Source: J095 sp964517605
Lineage (GTDB): Bacteria > Chloroflexota > Anaerolineae > 4572-78 > J111
Direction of reading: 5' to 3'
Length of the DNA: 64,000 nt
NCBI GenBank assembly: GCA_964517605.1
Contig: CAZFCE010000007.1
Coordinates: 62,001-126,000 of the forward strand
Every line of letters begins with the position of its first letter. The stretch's first letter is position 1. The notes below the pieces were generated by a model. The model worked only from the letters and a program-made list of their open reading frames with translations. It made no database searches and was not told where the DNA came from. Positions 1-8,074 of this stretch are shown one piece after another. The position numbers were made by a program, and so were the translations under genes.

Positions 1-2
1 CT

Positions 3-437
3 TATATAAAGGTTAACGGCGTTCACCCCGATTTGGTGCTGCTGCTGGTGGTGGGCTGGACATCCCTGCGCGGCCTGGAAGAAGGCGCGGTGTGGGCGCT
101 GATTGGCGGCATTTGCCTTGATTTTTTGTCGGGAGCGCCGTTTGGCGTGTTTTCGGTAACGCTGCTGGCGGCGGCGGTTGTAACCGGCCTGTTTCACGGG
201 CGCATGTTTGGCAGCAGTATTGTGCTGCCGGTGTTTCTTACTTTTCCGCTGAGTTTTCTGTTTAACGGCGGGGCGTTACTGTTGTTAAGCTTTTTAGGGC
301 ACCCTGTTAACTGGAACAGCGCCGTTACCTTTATTTTGCTGCCGCTGGCCATATTCAACACCGTGTTGATGGTGGCGGCTTTCCCCCTGTTGCACCTGCT
401 CAACCGCTGGCTCTACCCGCAGCCCATCACTTTTTAG
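3..437 (+). CDS. mreD: MreD, rod-shape membrane protein (5' end cut by window)
   Basis: The frame is open from the window edge: in-frame codons before the first possible start (TTG at 33) read YIKVNGVHPDLVLLL, so the true start lies outside the window. MreD is an inner-membrane partner of MreB and MreC in the elongation machinery. The visible protein is almost wholly hydrophobic, with four or five membrane segments. It carries the PDL-LLLVVGW and CLDFLSGAPFG features typical of MreD, where a conserved Asp sits in the second segment. It stops 44 bases before mrdA, as expected for the mreBCD-mrdA order. Family assignment is good, although MreD sequences are weakly conserved. Confidence 0.85.
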   Translation, partial: YIKVNGVHPDLVLLLVVGWTSLRGLEEGAVWALIGGICLDFLSGAPFGVFSVTLLAAAVVTGLFHGRMFGSSIVLPVFLTFPLSFLFNGGALLLLSFLGHPVNWNSAVTFILLPLAIFNTVLMVAAFPLLHLLNRWLYPQPITF

Positions 438-481
438 GCGTCACTTCGGCTTTTCCGGCAATTTGAGTATAATTTTGGCTT

Positions 482-2893
482 ATGACTGAGTTTCAAAACA
501 AAATTCGGAATTACCTGTTTTTTGTGGGCGTGCTGATTGCCTTTGTGGTGCTTTCGGCCCGGCTGTGGAGTTTGCAGGTGGCGCAGGGCGCTCACTACCG
601 CGAACTGGCCGACGCCAACCGGTTTCGATTGGCCCAGATTCCGGCCTCGCGCGGCGTAATATACGACCGCAACGGCGAATTGCTGGTACGCAACCGTCCG
701 GTGTACAACGTTATTGTGATTCCGGCTTACCTGCCCAAAGATGCCACCGCCGAGGCCAAAATTTTTGCCCGGCTTTCGGAACTGCTCGATTTGCCCATCA
801 CCACTCAGCTTGAAGCCGCCGCCGGCAAAAACAACGGTTATTTTCACGCCATTAACCACCACCAGTTTAGCCGCCAAATCCAAAACCAAATTATCAATCC
901 GCGCAGCCGCCAATACAAAAACGAGCCGCTGGGCATCCGCGATGCGGTTAACCAAAACAGAACGTATGCCCCGTTTTTATCGGTAACAATTGCCAAAGAT
1001 GTGCCTCCGGCGATTGTGGCTCAACTGGAAGAAGAGCGGATTAACATGCCTGGCGTGCTGATTGAAATTTCGCCTAGCCGCGAGTACATGGATGGCCCGT
1101 TAACCAGCCATATTTTGGGCTACACCGGCCCCATTCCGGCGGAGCAATTTGACCAGTACAAAACCAAAAATTATGAACTCACCGATGTGATTGGCCTGGC
1201 CGGGCTGGAATCTCAGTACGAAGATTGGCTGCGGGGCATCAAAGGGTTGGAAAGCATCGAAGTGGATGTGACCGGCCAAAAAGTGAGAACCGTTAGCCAA
1301 AACGTTGAAGCTCACCCCGGCCACAATTTGCGGCTCTCGCTGGATATTGGGCTGCAAAAAGCCACCGCCGCCGCCCTGCAAGAAGAAATGGACAAAGTAA
1401 AATCCAAACAGGGCGTGGCCATTGCCATGAATCCGCAGAACGGCGAAATTTTGGCCATGGTTACTTTGCCCAGTTTTGATAACAACCTGTTTGCGCGGGG
1501 TATTTCACCCCGCGAGTTATCGCTGCTCAGCGAAAACCCGTCAACGCCGCTGGTTAACCACGCCACCGCCGGGTTGTACCCGCCCGGTTCTATTTTTAAA
1601 GTTGTGCCGGCGGCGGGCGCGTTGCAGGAGCGCACCGTTGATGTAAATACCACTTTCTTTGACTCCGGCGTGCTGTACCTGCCCAATCGGTTTGAACCCG
1701 ACAACCGCGATTTGGCCCAGCCGTTTTATTGCTGGCTGCGCACCGGTCACGGCGAAGTCAGCTTGATTTCCGGGCTGGCCTGGAGCTGCAACGTTTATTT
1801 TCACCAGATTGGCGGCGGCTACGAGCCAACCAATTACGAGGGGCTGGGGCTGGAGCGCATGGCCAAATGGGCCGAGCGATTTGGCCTGGGCAAACTCACC
1901 GGCATTGACCTGCCCGGCGAGCTTTCGGGCCTGATTCCCAACGCCAAATGGAAGCGCATCAACTACGCCGAATCGTGGTTAACCGGCGATACCTACAATA
2001 TGGCCATTGGGCAGGGGTTTGTGCTGGTTACGCCGCTGCAAATGGTTAACGTTTACGCTGCGCTGGCCAACGGCGGCACGTTGTATCGCCCGCATCTGGT
2101 TAAAGAAGTTTTAGATGCCGATGGCAATGTGGTTAAACAAATTGAGCCGGAAGTGATTGGCAAACTCAACCTGGATCCCGAATATTTGGGCTATGTGCGG
2201 GCCGGCCTGCGGGCGGTGGTTGAATGGGACACCGGCACGGCGCACGATACGTTTGATGTACCCGGTATTGACGCTTCGGGTAAAACCGGCACCGCCGAAT
2301 TTTGCGATAATTACCCGGCCTGCCTCGACCGGGAGGGGCGGGTAAAAACCAGCCACGGCTGGTTTGCCTCGTATGCGCCCACCAACACCCCGGAAATTGT
2401 AACCGTGGCGTTTGTGTACGGTGGGGGTGAAGGCTCGATGGTGGCGGTTCCGGTTACCAATAAAATGCTGCGTTACTACTTTAAAATTGCCGACGATCAG
2501 GATAAAGACAAAACCAAGCCCGATCAAACGCCGGTTGAACTGGCTCCCGAAACCGTTTTTGCGGGCCGGCTGCTGGGCACCGATACCGGGAGCCAGGAAG
2601 GGGCCAATATTTCCGGCTATGTGCTTGATTCCGCCGGGCAGGGGTTGAGCGGCCTCACCGTAAGCGCGCTGGCCGATGGCCAGGTAATTACCGTTACCAC
2701 CAGCCCCACCGGCCAATTTGACTTTACCGCGCCGCCCGCCAAGCAATTTACCAATTGGGAACTGCGCCTGGCCGATTACTCCACCGCGCCATTGTTGCAG
2801 CTAGAAATTGCCAACGGGCGGCGCTATCTGGTAGAATTTGATGCTCAACCCGCCCCCCAAGAGGCAGCCGCCGCCTCAACCGGCTCAAATTAG
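482..2893 (+). CDS. mrdA: Penicillin-binding protein 2, elongation transpeptidase
   Basis: This is a class B penicillin-binding protein that cross-links peptidoglycan during side-wall elongation, working with RodA. One membrane anchor lies at about residues 13-33, followed by the PBP dimer domain (about 50-250) and the transpeptidase domain (about 300-660). All three active-site motifs are present: S370-I-F-K373, S435-C-N437 and K601-T-G603. At 803 residues it is longer than the usual 600-650. Residues from about 690 form an extension whose segment near 708-785 (ISGYVLDSAGQGLSGLTVSA) looks like a carboxypeptidase-regulatory-like or SdrD-B-like beta-sandwich. It lies downstream of mreD and upstream of minC; rodA follows after minCDE. 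Confidence 0.95.
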   Translation: MTEFQNKIRNYLFFVGVLIAFVVLSARLWSLQVAQGAHYRELADANRFRLAQIPASRGVIYDRNGELLVRNRPVYNVIVIPAYLPKDATAEAKIFARLSELLDLPITTQLEAAAGKNNGYFHAINHHQFSRQIQNQIINPRSRQYKNEPLGIRDAVNQNRTYAPFLSVTIAKDVPPAIVAQLEEERINMPGVLIEISPSREYMDGPLTSHILGYTGPIPAEQFDQYKTKNYELTDVIGLAGLESQYEDWLRGIKGLESIEVDVTGQKVRTVSQNVEAHPGHNLRLSLDIGLQKATAAALQEEMDKVKSKQGVAIAMNPQNGEILAMVTLPSFDNNLFARGISPRELSLLSENPSTPLVNHATAGLYPPGSIFKVVPAAGALQERTVDVNTTFFDSGVLYLPNRFEPDNRDLAQPFYCWLRTGHGEVSLISGLAWSCNVYFHQIGGGYEPTNYEGLGLERMAKWAERFGLGKLTGIDLPGELSGLIPNAKWKRINYAESWLTGDTYNMAIGQGFVLVTPLQMVNVYAALANGGTLYRPHLVKEVLDADGNVVKQIEPEVIGKLNLDPEYLGYVRAGLRAVVEWDTGTAHDTFDVPGIDASGKTGTAEFCDNYPACLDREGRVKTSHGWFASYAPTNTPEIVTVAFVYGGGEGSMVAVPVTNKMLRYYFKIADDQDKDKTKPDQTPVELAPETVFAGRLLGTDTGSQEGANISGYVLDSAGQGLSGLTVSALADGQVITVTTSPTGQFDFTAPPAKQFTNWELRLADYSTAPLLQLEIANGRRYLVEFDAQPAPQEAAAASTGSN

Positions 2894-2938
2894 GTAATTC
2901 TCACCAGTAACTAAACATAACAACCTTAAAATAGAACC

Positions 2939-2982
2939 ACTATATATTGTGGTTTATTTGATTTTCTAGTACAATATATAGT
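2939..2982 (+). promoter_or_regulatory. Inverted repeat over the putative min-operon promoter
   Basis: ACTATATATTGT (2939-2950) and ACAATATATAGT (2971-2982) are perfect 12-bp inverted copies separated by 20 bases in an AT-rich gap. A candidate -35 TTGTGG (2947-2952) and -10 TACAAT (2970-2975), spaced 17, fall inside the arms. This could be an operator covering the promoter of minC. No T-run follows, so a terminator is unlikely. Confidence 0.5.
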
Positions 2983-3019
2983 AGTTAACAGCTTTATTAG
3001 GCTGTTTTGTTGGCAGCTT

Positions 3020-3691
3020 ATGTCAAACGATCGAATAACCATAAAAGGGACCAGTAATGGTCTGATCATTAACATTGGATCCGGGGTGTGGCAAGGCTTA
3101 ATGGATGAGCTGGACCAGCACCTGGCTGCAAAAGCCGCCTTTTTTAAGGGCGGTCGGGTGGCGTTGCGGGTAGGGCCGCGCCAGTTAACCCGGTCGCAAC
3201 TGGAGGCGGTGGGCCAAATCCTTGACCAGCACAACGTTACCCTGTGGGCCGTTGAAAGCGACGCGCCGGGCACTTGCGAGGCGGCGCGGCAACTTGGGCT
3301 GGAAACACAACTTGCCGCCAAACCCAAAACCGAGGCCGATCAACCGGCGGGCAATTCACTTTTAATCCAGCGCACGCTCCGTTCCGGGCAGGTGGTGCAA
3401 CACCCCGGCAATATTGTGATCATTGGCGATGTTAATCCCGGAGCCGAAATAAAAGCCGGAGGCAGTGTGATGGTGTGGGGGCGGCTGCGGGGCAGCGTTA
3501 TCGCCGGGGCTGCCGCCGATTTCCATGAATCGGCGGTGGTGTGCGCGCTTCAGTTATCGCCCATGCAACTGCGAATTGGCGAGTATATGGCGTTTGCCCC
3601 AGCCGAAGACGGGGCGCATCAATCGGCGCTTGTTCCCGAAATGGCTTCCGTTCAAAATGGACAAATTGTGGCCGAACCGTGGCGCGGCTAA
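3020..3691 (+). CDS. minC: Septum-site determining protein MinC
   Basis: MinC inhibits FtsZ ring assembly away from mid-cell and is brought to the membrane by MinD. The 223-residue protein has the expected two-domain plan. The N-terminal FtsZ-interacting domain covers about 1-100. The C-terminal beta-helix that dimerises and binds MinD covers about 115-205, with the characteristic run GDVNPGAEIKAGGSVMVWG and the segment RIGEYMAFAP. A variable linker with Lys, Glu and Pro separates them. It is directly upstream of minD (33-base gap) and forms one transcription unit with minD and minE. Confidence 0.93.
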   Translation: MSNDRITIKGTSNGLIINIGSGVWQGLMDELDQHLAAKAAFFKGGRVALRVGPRQLTRSQLEAVGQILDQHNVTLWAVESDAPGTCEAARQLGLETQLAAKPKTEADQPAGNSLLIQRTLRSGQVVQHPGNIVIIGDVNPGAEIKAGGSVMVWGRLRGSVIAGAAADFHESAVVCALQLSPMQLRIGEYMAFAPAEDGAHQSALVPEMASVQNGQIVAEPWRG

Positions 3692-3724
3692 TCAATATTT
3701 AGTAGTTAGGATAGCGAATAACCC

Positions 3725-4522
3725 ATGAGCGCAACCATAATAACCATAACGTCTGGTAAAGGAGGGGTGGGCAAAACCACCACCACTGCAAATTTGAGCG
3801 CAGCTCTGGCAGCTCAGGGCAAAAAAGTTGTCGCCATTGATGCCGACATCGGTTTGCGCAACCTTGATGTGGTAATGGGGCTGGAAAACCGCATTGTGTA
3901 TGATTTGGTGGATGTGGTTGAAGGCACGTGCCGGCTGCGGCAGGCCATGATCCGGGACAAACGGCTGGAAAACCTGTACCTGATTCCGGCGGCGCAATCG
4001 CGGGATAAAACAGCCGTTACCCCCGGCGATATGATTGAACTGACCAACCAGATGCGCGACGAGTTTGATTTCATCCTCATTGATTCGCCGGCGGGGATTG
4101 AGCAGGGCTTTAAAAACGCGCTCGCCCCCGCTGACCGGGTGCTGATTGTGACCACGCCCGAAGTTTCGGCGGTGCGCGATGCCGACCGCATCATTGGGCT
4201 GATTGAAGCCGCCGAAAAAGGCCCCGCCGATTTGATTGTTAACCGCTTGCGCATGGACATGGTGCGGCGCGGCGATATGCTGGCCACCGATGACGTGATT
4301 GACATTTTGGGCATCAACCTGATTGGCATTGTGCCCGATGACGAAAGCATTATTGTCTCAACCAACCAGGGCCGCCCGGTGGTTATTGAAAACGGTTCGG
4401 TGGCTTCGCAGGCGTTTAACAATATTGCCTTGCGGTTAACCGGGCAAATCGTGCCATTTGTTAACCTCAACGAGGAAAAATCCATCTTTAAAAAGCTCTC
4501 AAAATTTTTTATGGGGGCCTGA
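3725..4522 (+). CDS. minD: Septum-site determining ATPase MinD
   Basis: MinD is a deviant Walker A ATPase that binds the membrane as an ATP dimer, recruits MinC and is released by MinE. The deviant Walker A motif SGKGGVGKTTT sits at residues 10-20, the switch I Asp is in AIDADIGLRNLD, and the Walker B region is FILIDSPAG. The C-terminus KSIFKKLSKFFMGA is an amphipathic membrane-targeting helix. The length of 265 is normal for the family. It lies between minC and minE in the usual order. Confidence 0.97.
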   Translation: MSATIITITSGKGGVGKTTTTANLSAALAAQGKKVVAIDADIGLRNLDVVMGLENRIVYDLVDVVEGTCRLRQAMIRDKRLENLYLIPAAQSRDKTAVTPGDMIELTNQMRDEFDFILIDSPAGIEQGFKNALAPADRVLIVTTPEVSAVRDADRIIGLIEAAEKGPADLIVNRLRMDMVRRGDMLATDDVIDILGINLIGIVPDDESIIVSTNQGRPVVIENGSVASQAFNNIALRLTGQIVPFVNLNEEKSIFKKLSKFFMGA

Positions 4523-4589
4523 TTTCTGGGTTAGAAAACCCTTCGTCCTCTCAATCAGATCAGAACCTGCCACCAGAAGGAGTTGTTAA

Positions 4590-4847
4590 ATGAGCATATT
4601 CAGCCGGTTATTTGGCCAAAAAGAAAAGAGTAGTAGCGTTGCCAAAAGTCGTTTGCAATTGGTTTTGGTCCACGACCGGGTGGATTTATCGCCGGGCCGC
4701 CTGGAATTGATGAAGGATGAGTTGATTCAGGTGATCTCCAAATATGTTGAGATTGACCAGGACGGGATTGACATAGCCCTTACCCGCAACAACAACCAAA
4801 ACCGGCTTACGGCGCAAATCCCCTTGCTCAGCGTTCGGCAGAAATAG
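4590..4847 (+). CDS. minE: Cell-division topological specificity factor MinE
   Basis: MinE stimulates MinD ATPase and drives pole-to-pole oscillation or a static gradient. The 85-residue protein has an N-terminal amphipathic stretch (MSIFSRLFGQ) like the MinE membrane-targeting segment. It also has the family core LQLVLVHDRVDLSPGRLELMKDEL followed by the dimer-forming topological region ending in VEIDQDGIDIAL, here shortened where needed. An AGAAGGAG Shine-Dalgarno sits 7 to 8 bases before the ATG. The separate MinE shows that this lineage uses a full MinCDE system rather than MinCD with DivIVA/MinJ. Confidence 0.92.
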   Translation: MSIFSRLFGQKEKSSSVAKSRLQLVLVHDRVDLSPGRLELMKDELIQVISKYVEIDQDGIDIALTRNNNQNRLTAQIPLLSVRQK

Positions 4848-4922
4848 GCGCAAATTTGACGAGACGCTCGTCCGAATCTACAATTTCGGATTGCAAAATC
4901 TGAAAGACCCGTTAAAAGAAAT

Positions 4923-6023
4923 ATGGATAGACGTGTTTGGCGGCAATTTGATTGGGTTCTTGTTGGAATTGCCGCCCTTTTAATTTTATATGGCGTAATT
5001 ATGATTTACAGCGCCAACCAAAACCAGGAAGATTTGCAGGGGTTGTGGAAAACCCAGCTTACCCGGGCGGCGGCTGGCTTGGTGGCAATGCTGGCGGTAG
5101 CCGCTTTTGATTACCGCTGGTACACCTCGCTGTACAAATTTTTGTATTTTGTAACGTTGTCTTTACTGGCGGTGCTGTTTATTGCCGCCGAGCTAACCGC
5201 CGGCACGTTGCGGTGGCTGGATTTTCAACTATTCCCGGTGCAGCCCAGCGAAATTGCCAAAATTGTGGTGATTATTGTTACCGCCAAAATCCTGGCCGAC
5301 CGCGACGGCGAAATGGACAAATTTGGCAACCTGATGTTTGCCGGGTTGGTGGTTGCGCCGCCGTTGCTGCTGGTGTATTTTCAGCCGGATTTGGGCACTA
5401 CGGTGATCACCGCCGTGGTGTGGATGGTGATGTTGTTGATGGGCGGCGTAAACCTGGTGCATGTGGGGCTGTTGGGGTTGAGCGGCCTGGCCCTTACCCC
5501 CGTACTCTGGCTGACTATGGCCGAGTACCAGCGCCAGCGGATGATGCTTTTTTTATACCCGGATCAAACCGACCCTTCGTATTTTAACATCCAGCAGGCG
5601 CTCATCAGCATTGGTTCGGGCGGCATGTTGGGCAAAGGTTTTAGCATTGGCACCCAAAACCAGCTTCACTTTTTGCGGGTGCGCCACACCGATTTTATCT
5701 TCTCGGTGATTGGCGAGGAGTTGGGGCTGCTGGGGTCGTTGTTGTTGTTTGGCCTTATTCTGCTGCTTGTCTGGCGGATTATGCGCGCCGCCGACCTTGC
5801 CGGCGATCCATTTGGCCGCTTTATTTGTGTGGGCGTGGCCACGCTCATCTTTTTCCAATCGTTTGTTAATTTGGGGGTAAATTTGGGGTTGCTGCCGGTT
5901 ACCGGCACGCCGCTGCCGTTTGTTAGCTACGGCGGCAGCTCGCTGATTGCCTTTATGATTGCGTTGGGGCTGGTGCAGAGCGTGCTCATGCGGCGCAAAT
6001 CCCTTGATTTTGAGCAGGTGTAG
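4923..6023 (+). CDS. rodA: Rod-shape glycosyltransferase RodA (SEDS family)
   Basis: RodA is the SEDS peptidoglycan polymerase of the elongasome and partners with PBP2 (mrdA, 2 kb upstream). The 366-residue protein is a polytopic membrane protein with about ten helices. Family motifs are clear: QPSEIAK, the catalytic-loop Asp in FQPDLGTT, RHTDFIFSVIGEELG, and LPVTGTPLPFVSYGGSS near the C-terminus. The length and the lack of a long cytoplasmic tail favour RodA over FtsW, and the genomic neighbourhood agrees. It starts 75 bases after minE, with a weak ribosome site (AAAAGAAAT). Confidence 0.93.
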   Translation: MDRRVWRQFDWVLVGIAALLILYGVIMIYSANQNQEDLQGLWKTQLTRAAAGLVAMLAVAAFDYRWYTSLYKFLYFVTLSLLAVLFIAAELTAGTLRWLDFQLFPVQPSEIAKIVVIIVTAKILADRDGEMDKFGNLMFAGLVVAPPLLLVYFQPDLGTTVITAVVWMVMLLMGGVNLVHVGLLGLSGLALTPVLWLTMAEYQRQRMMLFLYPDQTDPSYFNIQQALISIGSGGMLGKGFSIGTQNQLHFLRVRHTDFIFSVIGEELGLLGSLLLFGLILLLVWRIMRAADLAGDPFGRFICVGVATLIFFQSFVNLGVNLGLLPVTGTPLPFVSYGGSSLIAFMIALGLVQSVLMRRKSLDFEQV

Positions 6024-6035
6024 CGGGGCCTCGGC

Positions 6036-6482
6036 GTGAAATTTTCCATTCCGTCCCGGTGGGGCATTCGGATTTTGGCCGGGTGGTCGCTGGTTTTGGC
6101 GCTGCTGGCGGCCAGTTATTTGCTCATCCTGTCTAAATCGGTTGAGTTGTACAGCAATCAGTTTGGCAACCAACTCCAGGTTTGGCTGATTTTTGTTTTT
6201 AATGTGGCCTTTACGGTAGGTTTTGCCGCCGCCACTTACGGCCTGTGGCAATACCAAAATTGGGGCCGCCTCACTTTTTTGGGCTTGATTGTTGTCTGGA
6301 CAGGCATCAATCTGGTGGGAACGTTCTTCCCCACCCTGTCTTTAAGCTCGGCGCAACAGCCGCCGCTTCTGTTTGTGGTTAATCTGCTGCGCTACGTTGT
6401 GGCGTTGGTGGTGCCCCTGCTTTACCTGAACCTGCCGCAAATCAAAGCGTGTTTTTGTGATCAAACCCCCGAAACTCTCTAA
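6036..6482 (+). CDS. Unknown four-helix membrane protein
   Basis: I do not recognise this 148-residue protein. It starts with GTG 12 bases after the rodA stop, so it is probably co-transcribed. The sequence shows a basic N-terminus (MKFSIPSRWGIRI) followed by four hydrophobic stretches at about 12-32, 50-72, 82-102 and 112-136, and a short cytoplasmic tail with two cysteines (ACFCDQ). It ends 17 bases before gltX. It could be a small integral membrane protein of the DoxX- or DUF-like type; no catalytic motif is visible. Confidence 0.7.
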   Translation: MKFSIPSRWGIRILAGWSLVLALLAASYLLILSKSVELYSNQFGNQLQVWLIFVFNVAFTVGFAAATYGLWQYQNWGRLTFLGLIVVWTGINLVGTFFPTLSLSSAQQPPLLFVVNLLRYVVALVVPLLYLNLPQIKACFCDQTPETL

Positions 6483-6499
6483 CAAGGAAGATTAAACTT

Positions 6500-7984
6500 A
6501 TGTCAACACCCTCAAAACCCGTCCGGGTGCGCTACGCCCCCAGCCCCACGGGTGATTTTCACGTGGGCGGCGCGCGCACCGCGCTTTTTAACTACCTGTT
6601 TGCCCACCACCACGGCGGCAAATTTATTTTGCGGATTGAAGACACCGACCAAAAACGGTACAACGCCGATGCTCTTACCTGGCTGCTCAACGGTCTGCGT
6701 TATCTGGGGTTGGATTGGGACGAAGGCCCCGAAGTGGGCGGCCCCTACGGCCCCTATACCCAAACCGAGCGGCTGGACATCTACCAAAAATATTGCCAGC
6801 AACTTTTGGATGACGGCCTGGCCTACCGCTGCTTTTGCACCGCCGAGCGGCTGGAAACCGTGCGCCTGCAACGCCAGGAGCAGGGCTTATCCGGCTACGA
6901 TCGCCACTGCCGCGCTCTGGACCCCGCCGAGGCGGCGGCCCGTGTTGCTGCCGGCGAAAGCTGCACCGTGCGCATCAAATTGCCGCTGGATGGCGATATC
7001 ACCGTGCATGACGACATTCGCGGCGACATCACGTTTAAAAATGACAGTTTGCAGGATACCGTGATTATGAAATCCGATGGCATCCCCACCTATCACCTGG
7101 CCGTGGTGGTGGATGACCACCTGATGGAAATCAGCCACGTGCTGCGCGGCGACGAGTGGGTTAATAGCCTGCCGCTACACATTCACCTGTATCGCGCGCT
7201 GGACTGGGAGCCGCCGGTGTTTGCTCATCTGCCCGTAATTTTGAACCCCGCCGGCAAAGGCAAAATGAGCAAACGCGAAGGCCGCGCTCCCGATGGCCGG
7301 CTGTTGCCGGTGTTTGTGCGCGTGTTTCAGGAAATGGGCTACCTGCCCGAAGCCATGATTAACTACATGGCACTGGTGGGCTGGAATTTTGACGGCCAAA
7401 CCGAAATTATGAGCCGCGCCGAACTGATTGAGCGGTTTAGCCTGGATCGGGTCAACGCCTCGCCCGCCGCCTGGAACTACGACAAGCTGGATCATTTCAA
7501 TGGAATTTACATTCGCAGCCTCACCGCCGCCGACCTCACCGACCGGCTGTTGCCGCATTTGCACGCTACCGGCGTCAAGGCTGATCGCGTCGCCATGTTG
7601 CGGCTGGCTCCGGCTATTCAGGAGCGGCTAACCACCCTCACCGATGCCGTGGCGTGGGTTGACTTTATTTTTGCCGATCACCTGCCGGAGTTTGATTTAA
7701 ACCTGCTGGTGCCCAAAAATATGGCGCTGGCCGAAATGCCGGCCATTTTGCAGCAGGCTCGCCAACTGCTGGCCCACACCGAATTTACCCACGCCGCGCT
7801 TGATGCCGCGCTGCGCGATGGCGCTAAAGCCGCCGGACTAAAGCCGGCCCAGTTTTTCCAACCCATCCGGGTGGCCGTGTGCGGCAAAATGGTGGCCCCG
7901 CCGCTGTTTGATACGCTCGAAGTGATGGGCCGGGAGAAAACGCTCAACCGGATTGACGCCGCGCTGGCCCGATTAGCCGATTGA
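6500..7984 (+). CDS. gltX: Glutamyl-tRNA synthetase
   Basis: GltX charges tRNA-Glu with glutamate (class Ic synthetase). The Rossmann signature is YAPSPTGDFHVGG, where HVGG at residues 21-24 is the HIGH motif, and KMSKR lies at 255-259. The 494-residue length and the C-terminal all-helical anticodon-binding half fit bacterial GltX. A Shine-Dalgarno AAGGAAG precedes the ATG by about 7 bases. Because glnS follows, this enzyme may be discriminating (Glu-tRNA-Glu only), but the sequence alone does not settle that. Confidence 0.95.
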   Translation: MSTPSKPVRVRYAPSPTGDFHVGGARTALFNYLFAHHHGGKFILRIEDTDQKRYNADALTWLLNGLRYLGLDWDEGPEVGGPYGPYTQTERLDIYQKYCQQLLDDGLAYRCFCTAERLETVRLQRQEQGLSGYDRHCRALDPAEAAARVAAGESCTVRIKLPLDGDITVHDDIRGDITFKNDSLQDTVIMKSDGIPTYHLAVVVDDHLMEISHVLRGDEWVNSLPLHIHLYRALDWEPPVFAHLPVILNPAGKGKMSKREGRAPDGRLLPVFVRVFQEMGYLPEAMINYMALVGWNFDGQTEIMSRAELIERFSLDRVNASPAAWNYDKLDHFNGIYIRSLTAADLTDRLLPHLHATGVKADRVAMLRLAPAIQERLTTLTDAVAWVDFIFADHLPEFDLNLLVPKNMALAEMPAILQQARQLLAHTEFTHAALDAALRDGAKAAGLKPAQFFQPIRVAVCGKMVAPPLFDTLEVMGREKTLNRIDAALARLAD

Positions 7985-8007
7985 TAGCAGCCCCACCGCC
8001 AAAGTTC

Positions 8008-8036
8008 TGGCACAGAAAACGGGAACGTGCTACAAT
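8008..8036 (+). promoter_or_regulatory. Putative glnS promoter with extended -10
   Basis: TGCTACAAT at 8028-8036 is an extended -10 (TGN before TACAAT). A weak -35-like TGGCAC (8008-8013) lies 17 bases upstream. The start codon of glnS is 38 bases downstream of the -10. The same GTGCTAYAAT string recurs before other genes in this window. Confidence 0.45.
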
Positions 8037-8074
8037 AGCGGCTAATTTTACGCCTCAACAGAGGAGAAGATGTA

